From Watersipora subatra (lineage: Eukaryota > Bryozoa > Gymnolaemata > Cheilostomatida > Watersiporidae): DNA of 64,000 bases. Positions 1-12,500 of this stretch are shown here, piece after piece. Location of the stretch: positions 57,615,526-57,679,525 of the forward strand of contig NC_088717.1 in the NCBI RefSeq assembly GCF_963576615.1. Direction: 5' to 3'. Position numbers and translations under genes: made by a program. Numbering within the stretch: the first letter of the stretch is position 1; every line of letters starts with the position of its first letter. Under the pieces are notes generated by a model. That model did no database searches and had not been told where the DNA came from. It saw nothing but the letters and a program-made list of their open reading frames with translations.

Positions 1-299
1 CTATTAACAATGGGTGAATAAGGTGCAAAAGCTTCAAAGTATAAGTCTATGGATTCATCACTCGACATGCATGTTTGCGATAAACGCCTCAGCTTATGCT
101 GTCCGTGTCCTCTTTCATCATAAGCTTTCGGTGCTCAAATACAAAGGCAGTTGTATATTGATCAATTCATCTACAAAAGAAACAAATTCAATTCTATAAA
201 GTGTGACGTATGAAGAGGAGGTCTACGACACGCTGTTCATTCACAGCAGTGAGAAGAGAATACTTTTGTTAGTGCCTGCCTCGCAGTTTTAAAAGCAGC
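1..299. other. upstream flank of channel gene, no gene seen
   Basis: No coding region is supported here. A pyrimidine-containing CAG at about 287-289, 10 bases before the start codon at 300, resembles a 3' splice site, so a non-coding 5' exon may lie further upstream, possibly outside the window. No TATA box or other promoter element was convincing. Confidence 0.4.
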
Positions 300-504
300 A
301 TGTCTTGGTATAGTGGTCAAGCGTCGAGCAGGAACTTGCAAGACCCTTACGTCCGTAAGCCATGGAAAGATGAGCCTACCAACTACAGTCGCTCGGCGAG
401 TGTAGATAGCCTTAGAGAGGGAAGCATTTGTCAGAGACTTCCGAGAACACCCCTACCTGCTGAAAGAGAACGCGACGGTTTAAGACAGCAACATCCTAGA
501 GAAG
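300..504 (+). CDS. channel exon 1 (aa 1-68)
   Basis: Encodes the start of the cytosolic N-terminus, beginning MSWYSGQAS. It is Ser/Arg/Pro-rich with no recognised domain. The donor is GAAG|GTAACT, phase 1, and joins exon 2 in frame. The start was chosen as the first ATG after the in-frame upstream TAG. It is the least certain exon because this region is not conserved in the family. Confidence 0.7.
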
Positions 505-3500
505 GTAACTCTGACTGTACAGTTGATAGTTTTCTAATTATAAACACTATTTGAGTTTGTTTCTTATGGCAGCTTTTCATTACACTCTATGTTTCGGCAT
601 CATGGTCTAAAAGAAACATAATTGGTATATCAAACGTGTTTTTATTAGTTAGATTGTAAAAGATTCTATGGAGAAGGTTGACTTGGATTCTGGTCGTTAT
701 TTATAGCAACAGGCGTACTGTTAGGTTATTATGTGTGCAGTATATTAAGATGAGTAGTGGGCTAAGGAACTGTAATCTTACCGCAGGATATCTATGAGTA
801 ATTAATTAGTCTGTCGTTGGAGAGAGAAAGGTGAGTGGGATGACTTCTCTACCAGGCTCTTGCCTTTTTCCAGTACAGAGAGTTAGCATATTCACGAATA
901 CACTCCATTCAGAGCCATTTTAGTTACTGCTGTTTATGCTATTTTAATGGCTAGCTAGTGAATGAAAGTGCTGTGACAGTGGTAGTCAATGAAGCTCGTC
1001 CGTTGTCATTACTAACCCATCTCCTAGTAAAATCACTCACTCTACTGCACAGCGACGTGCTCAGTTTGTTTTTGTTCTTATTCATGACTTTGAGCCACAC
1101 AAGAGCGCTATCTCCATAAAGGTAAATGCATATCGTGTTGATGTTCTGCTTGCTGGAACTAAAATAAGATCTAGGATACAAATGTATTAGTGCGTAGTGG
1201 AAGTTAAAGGGTTGGTAATGTACTTCATACACTAAGCTCAGTGGAGTTAGTAAAGCAACTGGTGTCATGGTGAATAAAACTTTTCGCTCAAGTGCAAGAC
1301 ACTCTTCGCTCACGTTGGTCAAGACACTCTTCACTCACGTTGGTCAAGACAAAGGCATTTCATTTGGCTTTTGACAGTCCTCACTGCAGTTTGCCAGAAA
1401 TTTGATTACAAAGGTTTTTGACTAAATGATTTATACTGATTTGTCAAGTTCAAACCTGGTTTTTCGTATGAGTAGAGCCAACCTCCAACTGCTAAAAACA
1501 GTATTTATTAATGTTGGAGTATTTACACTACTGCTCAACTGATAACTTCCAATTTATTTAGTAAACAAATTTTGTAACTGCTAAATATAGCTACTTTTAA
1601 TCATATTTAAATATATAATTTATATATACTTGTTAGAATATTACTTTACAAAATGACTCAAAGAACAAAGCTGTTTCTATGTTTGTTGGACTACTAAAGT
1701 ATAACAGGGGAAGTCATATATAGGTCATTTATATAGTATATATAGTCATATAAACTAATTGAATGCTACAGGAAACGAGTTTAGGCCAATAAACAATCCG
1801 ATAGCAATGAGCACTGTCCACACCACTCCTAATGACATTTCCCTTCAAATAAACTCCAAACAGCCCAGCTCTAACAGAACAACACAGAACCAGAGTCGTG
1901 TCGAGTCACCTCGCATTGTAAGCAAGGCGTATGGGTTCAACCTGCCAACATCTGAACGTCTGAGAACACGCAATGCTCAGGTACAAACTTATAGTAAATG
2001 TGTCCTTCTAGTCAAGTTGTCTCCAATTAGTTAAATTGTTAGTTGGTTTCACTAAATCGGTAGCTGCAAATAACAGGTTGGGAAAGAGCTCACCGAGAAG
2101 GCAGCAGTTCTGACAAGAAGCTATTCAACGGGTGAAACTATAGCCATTACTTCAGGCCTTATAATTCGTGGATTCACTGAGAAGACAACTACACATGGAA
2201 TTCCTCACATATATTTTGCTACAGGTACGCTTTCGCTTGCTCCATTTTTGTTTAACATGGTTTTGAGGATATTACACATTTATTAGTTGTAGCTGTGTGC
2301 TGGGCGTTGTTCTTATATTGAAGCCAGATAAGGTATTGAAAGTATTTCATAATGCATGAGTATGGATTGTTAACTACTCCTTTTCCTGTCTATGCGCAGA
2401 AGTCTTCCATTTGCATTAGAGTCTGTTATTATACTCTTCAGCAGTTTCACGATTTGTTATGTAATCTCAGAAAAGATCAGTGCTGGATATTGGCGTAGCT
2501 GCCTAATCAGCATGGTTCAGTGACCCGGCAGCATTCAAACACAACCTATGATAGAAAGTCAACACTCGTGTAGGCCTATTCTGTTTGGGCTATTAGCCGT
2601 CCATCAATAGGCCTGCTATATAAATGGTGAGAGTAACATCAATCATGCGTGGCCTCAATTCTAATCACATAACCAAATTTAGTAAACGAAATAGTGGGTA
2701 GTGCCCTCATTTCTATTGTAGGCTTGATAAAGAAACTCGTTTGGGCAGTTGTGACAATCGCAGCCCTTGTGGCTCTCTGCCTCCATCTTTATCTCCTCAT
2801 CTCTAGCTGGAAAGAGAATGCTATTGGAACAAGACAGGTCTCGACACAAAAACGAAAGTTAATATTTCCTGGTAGGTGAACCTTTTACTATCAGTTTTTT
2901 TTCTTGGTAAAAATTCATATGCAGTTATAGACAGAAGAAAATAAAGAACAATGTATTAGAAAGACAGACTCTGTGGTTGTTTATATTGGACATGCACTAA
3001 CATGTGCTTGTTTTCCTTCTGCATATAGGCTAGCATAATAATTATTTCCTGAGAGTCTAGCCTTCAGTAAGCTTTAATAAATGAATTATAAATTGGCCAA
3101 GAAAATCAAGTTGCCATGCTTATTATAATAAATGTAAACATCAGACATACTTCGGCCTCAATCTGAAGGAATTTGAGGTTTCCAAGAAATGCAGCTAAAT
3201 TCGGTAGGCTGGTCTTGTTGATTTTACAATTGGCTTTAGCCTTTCTTATAGCTGGCTCAATTAGTATTGACATAAGCTAGGTTGTCAACCAGAATTAGGA
3301 GGTTGTATAAGATAATCTTAGATCTGATATTTAAAACTGATTGTTGACATAAGAAATGGGTTAAGGAATTTTATTATTGTATCATTAAACTGCATGTTAA
3401 GCACACAAGTTTCTTTCCAATTACGATTGGCTACTCATTTTCGTTAGCCTATCATGATAGGCTACTCTCTAACCAATCATAATTGGCTGCTCATTTTCCC

Positions 3501-6500
3501 CGCCAAACTTTCGTTCATCGCTTTTTTCTGCTCTATCATTCTCGACCACTAAATGGGATTCCAAATTTTATATATTTAAGGAGAAACTAAACATTTAAAC
3601 AACATTCTATGGTCTGAACATGCTACAGTTTGAGCATTCTATAATTTGAACATTCTATGGTTTGAGCATTCTATGATTGAACATTCTATCATTTAAACAT
3701 TCTATGGTTTGAACATTCTATGATTTGAACATTCTATGATTTGAACATTCTATAATTTGAACATTCTATGGTTTGAACATTCTATGGTAATCCTTAGTAA
3801 CCTTAACTAATTAAAGTCATAACTTAATGTTACATAATACTTTTTGCAGCAGTTGTCACAATGATTTGTAGCATTTGATATTTCATCCTATAAATACCAT
3901 AATGTTGCCCTAAGCTGATCAAGATAGTTCTTCTTCACTTGTGAGTAAATAAAGAAAACAAATATTTTGCTGTACTCAACAGGGTTTCAGGATGTTCTAG
4001 TTACTTATATTCGAGGGGTTTGGGCAATGCCTGGCAAATTGAGTGTCTGCTTAGCTTACCGCAAGCAGAGGCTGTGTATGTTTCTAAGAGTACTTATGTA
4101 TAAAAATGCTTCTGCGATTCTGGCTGGACAAGTCTGACCTAGGTGGCAAGGAAACTTTAACAACTGACGATCAATTTTAAGATCGGATGCTATGTCTGTC
4201 ACCACTTGTGGCCCCTTTTGGGAATTGCACCCAACCTGCTGGACACATTTCAGGTCTATTAGACAACTCGGATAAATCTGTTCTTTACAGTAAATAACAG
4301 TCAGAGGCACTTCTGGTTGATTCATTTTATATGATAACAGGTAGAGATCTGAGCCCGATATGGCAGATGAACACCCATACATATTTTTTGAGAAAGCTAT
4401 GTTCACACTACAGCACTGTAGTTTTAGTACTATTTTAGGCTTTTGTTGATGCTCAGTGGAATATTATAATATTTCACTTATTATAATATACATATTATAA
4501 CATTGTAAATGAAAATTGTGCAATTCATGTAGAAATGCTATGAAGTCGCCGTGTTGTACTTTTAAGATCTCAAAATTACGATAGTCAAATTTTGTTTCGT
4601 GAACTGCTATCTTGTCCTATAGTCAGCCAACCACCTCGTTGCTGTAGTGTGCTGCATGTAAAACTAAAACCATGTCAATCTTTTTATTGACGGCTGCCAC
4701 TATGTGCAACTTTCTATTTACAGCTGTCACCGTGTGCAACTTTCTATTTACAGCTGTCACCGTGTGCAACTTTCTATTCACAGCTGTCACCGTGTGCAAC
4801 TTTCTATTTACAGCTGTCACTGTGTGCAACTTTCTATTTACAACTGTCACCGTGTGCAACTTTCTATTTACAGCTGTTACCATGGCCAACTTTCTATTTA
4901 CAACTGTCACGGCGTGCAACTTTCTATTTACAGCTGTCACCGTGGGCAACTTTCTATTCACAGCTGTCACCGTGTGCAACTTTCTATTTACAGCTGTCAC
5001 CGTGTGCAACTTTCTATTTACAGCTGTTACCGTGGGCAACTTTCTATTCACAGCTGTCACCATGTGCAACTTTCTATTTACAGCTGTCACCGTGTGCAAC
5101 TTTCTATTCACAGCTGTTACCGTGGGCAACTTTCTATTCACAGCTGTTACCGTGGGCAACTTTCTATTCACAGCTGTCACCGTGTGCAACTTTCTATTTA
5201 CAGCTGTCACCGTGTGCAACTTTCTATTCACAGCTGTTACCGTGTGCAACTTTCTATTTACAGCTGTCACCGTGGGCAACTTTCTATTTACAACTGTCAC
5301 CATGTGCAACTTTCTATTTACAGCTGTCACCGTGTGCAACTTTCTATTTACAGCTGTTACCGTGGGCAACTTTGTATTTACAGCTGCCACTATGTGCAAC
5401 TTTCTATTTACAGCTGTCACCGTGGGCAACTTTCTATTCACAGCTGTCACCGTGTGCAACTTTCTATTTACAGCTGTCACCGTGTGCAACTTTCTATTTA
5501 CAGCTGTTACCGTGGGCAACTTTCTATTCACAGCTGTCACCATGTGCAACTTTCTATTTACAGCTGTCACCGTGTGCAACTTTCTATTCACAGCTGTTAC
5601 CGTGTGCAACTTTCTATTTACAGCTGTCACCGTGGGCAACTTTCTATTTACAACTGTCACCATGTGCAACTTTCTATTTACAGCTGTCACCGTGTGCAAC
5701 TTTCTATTTACAGCTGTTACCGTGGGCAACTTTGTATTTACAGCTGCCACTATGTGCAACTTTCTATTTACAGCTGTCACCGTGTGCAACTACAACACTC
5801 TGAGGGTTTCTACAATAAATAATTACATTAAACTTGGATCACTCGTGGATGAAGCATCCCAGCAGTCTAATGGGTCGAGTGACAGAGCCTCCTTAAGAAT
5901 GGATCTCATTGGAGAGCTAGCAAAAGGTATGTTGTAATGTTTTGCTTATGATTGTTACTGCACTTAGTATTCTTGCACATCGTATTCTTTTTTATGTACC
6001 AAGGTTATAAAGGAAAGATAATTCCAAAGCTTCCCAATACTCTCTCTCTCACAGTCAGTCGTTTCAACAATAACTGTTTTATGCTTTAGGCATTTTCATC
6101 GACTTCCAAGTAGCGCTGTATTCTGCTTTCTTTTGCCATATGTTTTGGGTATAGCTTCCAATACTGCATGTACATGTTTTCTCTTTGTTTAATAAACTTT
6201 TTTTAAGGATAAATGCTAACACAAACATTGCTGTTAAAATGCATGCATTTTAAAAATGTTTGATGACCTTTAGAGTTCACCACATTGGAGGATGATGAAT
6301 TTAAAGACTTAGGACACAATGCCAGTGAATTAGCCCTCTTCTGCTCCTTTTACGGCGAGTCGTGTGAAAGTGAATACTTTCGTTACTTGAGAGATCCTCG
6401 CTATGGGAATTGTATCACCTTTAATTCTGGTCGCTTGGAGACGAGTGATGAGAGTGCGTCAGTCACTAAAATACCTTTAAAGGCTTCAAGCCTCACTGGC

Positions 6501-9500
6501 CCAGAGAGTGGTGAGTATTTAAATAGCTCTTTACAAACCACCAGTTACCACTCAGAAGTTAACACTAAAATTAATGCGCGTTATAAGGAAGGACAACTGC
6601 TAATAAGCAACAGTCAGAGGTATTGCTGAAAGTGAACTCAGGGAAATCTGGCCATAGTTTATAATCTATTTTTCAGCATTCCTTTAAATTGGTTTTAAAT
6701 TCAAGTTGCCTGTAATTCATTAGATTTGACAATTCTTATCGTGATTCAACCGGTATCAGCTTTGTGCAAGCTTGCCTAACCTAAACACGCAAGCATGCCT
6801 AACCTAAACATACAAGCATGCCTAACCTAAACACGCAAGCATGCCTAACCTAAACATGCAAGCATGCCTAACCTAAACACGCAAGCATGCCTAACCTAAA
6901 CACGCAAGCATGCCTAATCTAAACACGCAAGCATGCCTAACCTAAACACGCAAGCATGCCTAACCTAAACACGCAAGCATGCCTAACCTAAACATACAAG
7001 CATGCCTAACCTAAACATGCAAGCATGCCTAACCTAAACATACAAGCATGCCTAACCTAAACATGCAAGCATGCCTAACCTAAACATGCAAGCATGCCTA
7101 ACCTAAACACGCAAGCATGCCTAACCTAAACATGCAAGCATGCCTAACCTAAACATGCAAGCATGCCTAACCTAAACACGCAAGCATGCCTAACCTAAAC
7201 ACGCAAGCATGCCTAACCTAAACATACAAGCATGCCTAACCTAAACATACAAGCATGCCTAACCTAAACATGCAAGCATGCCTAACCTAAACATGCAAGC
7301 ATGCCTAACCTAAACATACAAGCATGCCTAACCTAAACATGCAAGCATGCCTAACCTAAACATGCAAGCATGCCTAACCTAAACACGCAAGCATGCCTAA
7401 CCTAAACATGCAAGCATGCCTAACCTAAACATGCAAGCATGCCTAACCTAAACACGCAAGCATGCCTAACCTAAACACGCAAGCATGCCTAACCTAAACA
7501 TACAAGCATGCCTAACCTAAACATACAAGCATGCCTAACCTAAACATGCAAGCATGCCTAACCTAAACATGCAAGCATGCCTAACCTAAACACGCAAGCA
7601 TGCCTAACCTAAACATGCAAGCATGCCTAACCTAAACATGCAAGCATGCCTAACCTAAACACGCAAGCATGCCTAACCTAAACACGCAAGCATGCCTAAC
7701 CTAAACATGCGAGCATGCCTAACCTAAACACGCGAGCATGCCTAACCTAAACATACAAGCATGCCTAACCTAAACATGCAAGCATGCCTAACCTAAACAT
7801 GCAAGCATGCCTAACCTAAACACGCAAGCATGCCTAACCTAAACATGCAAGCATGCCTAACCTAAACATGCAAGCATGCCTAACCTAAACACGCAAGCAT
7901 GCCTAATCTAAACACGCAAGCATGCCTAACCTAAACACGCAAGCATGCCTAACCTAAACACGCAAGCATGCCTAACCTAAACATACAAGCATGCCTAACC
8001 TAAACATGCAAGCATGCCTAACCTAAACATACAAGCATGCCTAACCTAAACATGCAAGCATGCCTAACCTAAACATGCAAGCATGCCTAACCTAAACACG
8101 CAAGCATGCCTAACCTAAACATGCAAGCATGCCTAACCTAAACATGCAAGCATGCCTAACCTAAACACGCAAGCATACCTAACCTAAACATGCAAGCATG
8201 CCTAACCTAAACATGCAAGCATGCCTAACCTAAACACGCAAGCATGCCTAATCTAAACACGCGAGCATGCCTAACCTAAACACGCAAGCATGCCTAACCT
8301 AAACACGCAAGCATGCCTAACCTAAACATGCGAGCATGCCTAACCTAAACACGCGAGCATGCCTAACCTAAACATACAAGCATGCCTAACCTAAACATGC
8401 AAGCATGCCTAACCTAAACATGCAAGCATGCCTAACCTAAACATGCAAGCATGCCTAACCTAAACACGCGAGCATGCCTAACCTAAACACGCGAGCATGC
8501 CTAACCTAAACATACAAGCATGCCTAACCTAAACATGCAAGCATGCCTAACCTAAACATACAAGCATGCCTAACCTAAACATGCAAGCATGCCTAACCTA
8601 AACATGCAAGCATGCCTAACCTAAACACGCAAGCATGCCTAACCTAAACATGCAAGCATGCCTAACCTAAACATACAAGCATGCCTAACCTAAACACGCA
8701 AGCATGCCTAACCTAAACATGCAAGCATGCCTAACCTAAACATGCAAGCATGCCTAATCTAAACACGCAAGCATGCCTAACCTAAACATACAAGCATGCC
8801 TAACCTAAACATTCAAGCATGCCTAACCTAAACACGCAAGCATGCCTAACCTAAACATGCAAGCATGCCTAACCTAAACATGCAAGCATGCCTAATCTAA
8901 ACACGCAAGCATGCCTAACCTAAACATACAAGCATGCCTAACCTAAACATGCAAGCATGCCTAACCTAAAAGTAATATTTTTATTACAACTCAAAATCAT
9001 TCCATTTCTAGTGTTTATACATAAGGTGCTTAGTTGTAGTGAACTATGGTTATTGTGAATTATGGATATAATGAACCATTGGTACAGTGAAGCATGGCTA
9101 TAATAAACTTTGGAGTGACTACTCTCTCAAGCACATCATGTGGATCTAAAGAGGCGAAGAACACAACTCTAACATCACCATGCTCTGCTCATACAGTTTT
9201 GTGGTTTTGTAGGTCTATCTTTTGTGATTTTCGTGGAGCAGTATGAATATATTCCTGTGCTGACACCCGCTGTCGGAGCTCTCATAGTCGTTCACAATCA
9301 GTCCGTAATGCCTTTCCCAGACCAGAATGGTATTTCTGTCACTGCGCAGACTCTCGTCAATATAGGAATCAGAAAGGTAAATAATGGGCTCGCTAAAAGA
9401 TGTGTTTTGATCCTTTTTCTGGCTACGCGAGATACTTACTCCTTTAGTCTTGCACACATGGAGTTCTTTTCACAATGTTGTTTCGGTGATACGTGATCAG

Positions 9501-12500
9501 TATGGTAATTACTCTATCGAGGACCTCTAAATGAGTTCAATAAAAAACAGCGTACTTCTTACTTTTAGCGTTCAGTTTTCATAGATTCAAAACAAAAAAT
9601 ATTTATGAATATTTCAGGCCATGATATTGCCATGCATATGCTATTTTAGCGCTGTCAATGGACCCTACTAAACTTGCTTATTGCGTGTGATCATATGCCT
9701 CAGTCAAGATAAAACTATTTCAATTTTTCTAAAACGATGAAAAGTACAAGATTAAAATCCAAACACTTTACATGAACCAAATGAAGTAACACCTCACATT
9801 AAGAGAATTCGCAAGTACCCCGCATTAGAACAGCTAACAAATCTTATTGCATCATACGTACTTTGAACTAATGAACTTTGAACTAATAAGATGGTGGCTT
9901 CGCACATGTTTGCCCTCCAGTAGTCTATCTATTTGTTAGAAAATTCAATGGAAGTTTAGAGAAAAGTTTCAAGAAAGTTTAGTTTAGAGAAAGTTTAGTT
10001 TTATAATCTTTTATAGCTTCCTCTGTTGTTCCTAGTTTTAAATTAAATGCCTGTATAATAAATATGCTGAAGGAGCAGCCTTGACAAAGTGTATGCTTTG
10101 AGTTGAGTCTCCTGTTAAACCAAAGTTAGGAAAAGTGTTTAGTGACAAAGATTCCTGAATCAATTTATGAAGTTATTAATAGCAATTCAATAGTTCCAAT
10201 ATGCCGGCTACGCTCATAGCAGTACAAAGTGTGTTGTGCTCAGTCACATGCAAACTGTTATGAAAGTAAAATACCAGAATCTGTCTGTACTAGACAATAC
10301 TTACATCTGGGCTAACTGTTAACTGTTAACTGTTAACTGTTTCACTGCTACTTACAAGTAATAAAAAGTAGATTTACGTATCTTTTCAGAAACTGTTAGT
10401 TTGAGCTCTTAAATATTATTCAAAAGTAATATTCAGGGTATGGTATGTTTTGTCAGGAAGTTCACGAGCGACTTTCAGGGAAATATGGAAACTGCACTGG
10501 AAATGATGACAATACCAATAACATATATCATCCAAAGTATCAGGTATGCTAATAATATTTAAATATTTATATATCATCAGAAGTGCACTCTATAATAGTT
10601 CTATACTTGTATATCATCAGAAATACAAGGTATCTTTATAATAGTTGTATACTTGTATATCATCAGAAGTACAAGGTATCTTTATAATAGTTCTATACTT
10701 ATATATCATCAGGAAATACAAGGTATCTTTATAATAGTTCTATACTTATATATCATCAGGAAATACAAGGTATCTTTATAATAGTTCTATACTTATATAT
10801 CATCAGGAAATACAAGGTATCTTTATAATAGTTCTATACTTGTATATCATCAGGAAATACAAGGTATCTTTATAATAGTTGTATACTTATATATCATCAG
10901 GAAATACAAGGTATCTTTATAATAGTTCTATACTTGTATATCATCAGGAAGTACAAGGTATCTTTATAATAGTTGTATACTTATATATCATCAGGAAGTA
11001 CAAGGTATCTTTATAATAGTTCTATACTTGTATATCATCAGGAAGTACAAGGTATCTTTATAATAGTTCTATACTTATATATCATCAGGAAATACAAGGT
11101 ATCTTTATAATAGTTGTATACTTGTATATCATCAGGAAGTACAAGGTATCTTTATAATAGTTCTATACTTATATATTATCAGGAAGTACAAGGTATCTTT
11201 ATAATAGTTGTATACTTATATATCATCAGGAAGTACAAGGTATCTTTATAATAGTTCTATACTTATATATCATCAGAAGTACAAGGTATCTTTATAATAG
11301 TTGTATACTTATATATCATCAGGAAGTACAAGGTATCTTTATAATAGTTCTATACTTGTATATCATCAGGAAATATATCATCAGGAAATACAAGGTATCT
11401 TTATAATAGTTGTATACTTGTATATCATCAAAAGTACAAGGTATCTTTATAATAGTATTTGTATACTCATATACGTATTACATGTTAATTCACATGTTTT
11501 AGGTGAGTTATTCACAAACAGCCTGTTTAAAGACTTGTTTCCAAAGACAAGTAGCTAAAGATTGTGACTGCTATATATCCACAGTACCATATGATCACCG
11601 AAGTGAAGTATTTGTTGGTCTGCCAGAGCTATCCGTGTGTGACGATACCATTGCATCTGTTGGTGAGTAGATATTAATAAAACTTGAGGAAACGTTCATA
11701 TTCACAGTGAAATTTGACTATGAGCATTGGGTATTGTGTCAAAACTGAGCCATTTCATTTTATAAAGCGTATTATTCAAAATGAACTATCAAACGCTCCA
11801 TTTATTCACCTCATTTCTTGCAGCTAGCTGTCTCGCTAGGGTGCGGGACAACTACGAGGATCACACAATCTCTTGTGATTATTGTCATAATGCATGCTAT
11901 GAGACTGAGTTTCCCTACAGTATCTCCACAGCCTCGTGGCCCGCTGAATCATATTTAGTATGTTTATTCCTTTCATGCTTATATTTATTGCTAGTATTTC
12001 TCTTTAACTTCATCGTGAAAAATCCTGATTGTGCTTCTTGTGGAAATTTTTTCTTATATTCATCATGGAAAATCTAACTGTGCTCATTGTGAGAATTTTT
12101 GTTCATATTAATTGCGGGAATTCTTCATTGTGTTCAATATCGTGGCTTCTACTTCAATTGTTGCATTGAGCTAATATCGTGTTTTTAAGGATGATTTGAT
12201 AGTCGATCTGATCAGCAACTATCCTGACCTGATGAAACGGATTCGAAAGAAGGCTAGAAGCACAGAAGATGGCCAACCACAACTTACTAATTCTGAAGTC
12301 AATGAACAAGTAAGTGTTCATATTTTATTTATGTTGAAAGCTGCATGTTTCTAATGAACCCAGTTACCAGGCTTCCAGGCTAACTTGCCTCTATATATAT
12401 ATATATATATATATATTTCTCAAAGGATGTCTGTCATCTGTCTGTCATTCCAGCTATAGTTATTATTAGAATAGCCGTAGCTGGACAACAATGCTGACAC

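Noticed and set aside
951..1334. Minus-strand open frame of 127 codons
   Set aside because: Low-complexity intron sequence with no domain; it contains a short direct duplication and no splice or promoter support.
2694..2721. Earlier start of channel exon 4 at 2694
   Set aside because: The frame is open but the AG at 2693-2694 lacks a pyrimidine tract and would add residues before TM1 not in phase with exon 3.
4623..5937. Open frames of 388-421 codons on both strands in the 30-bp array as protein genes
   Set aside because: A 30-bp unit without stops is open in several frames on both strands; only the last few codons belong to a supported exon. Extra coding use remains a hypothesis listed as a finding.
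6764..8970. Possible CRISPR array
   Set aside because: Units are contiguous with no unique spacers, and this is a eukaryotic intron.
6764..8970. Possible true telomere
   Set aside because: The TTAGG-like part is only half of a 23-bp unit and the array lies inside an intron between coding exons.
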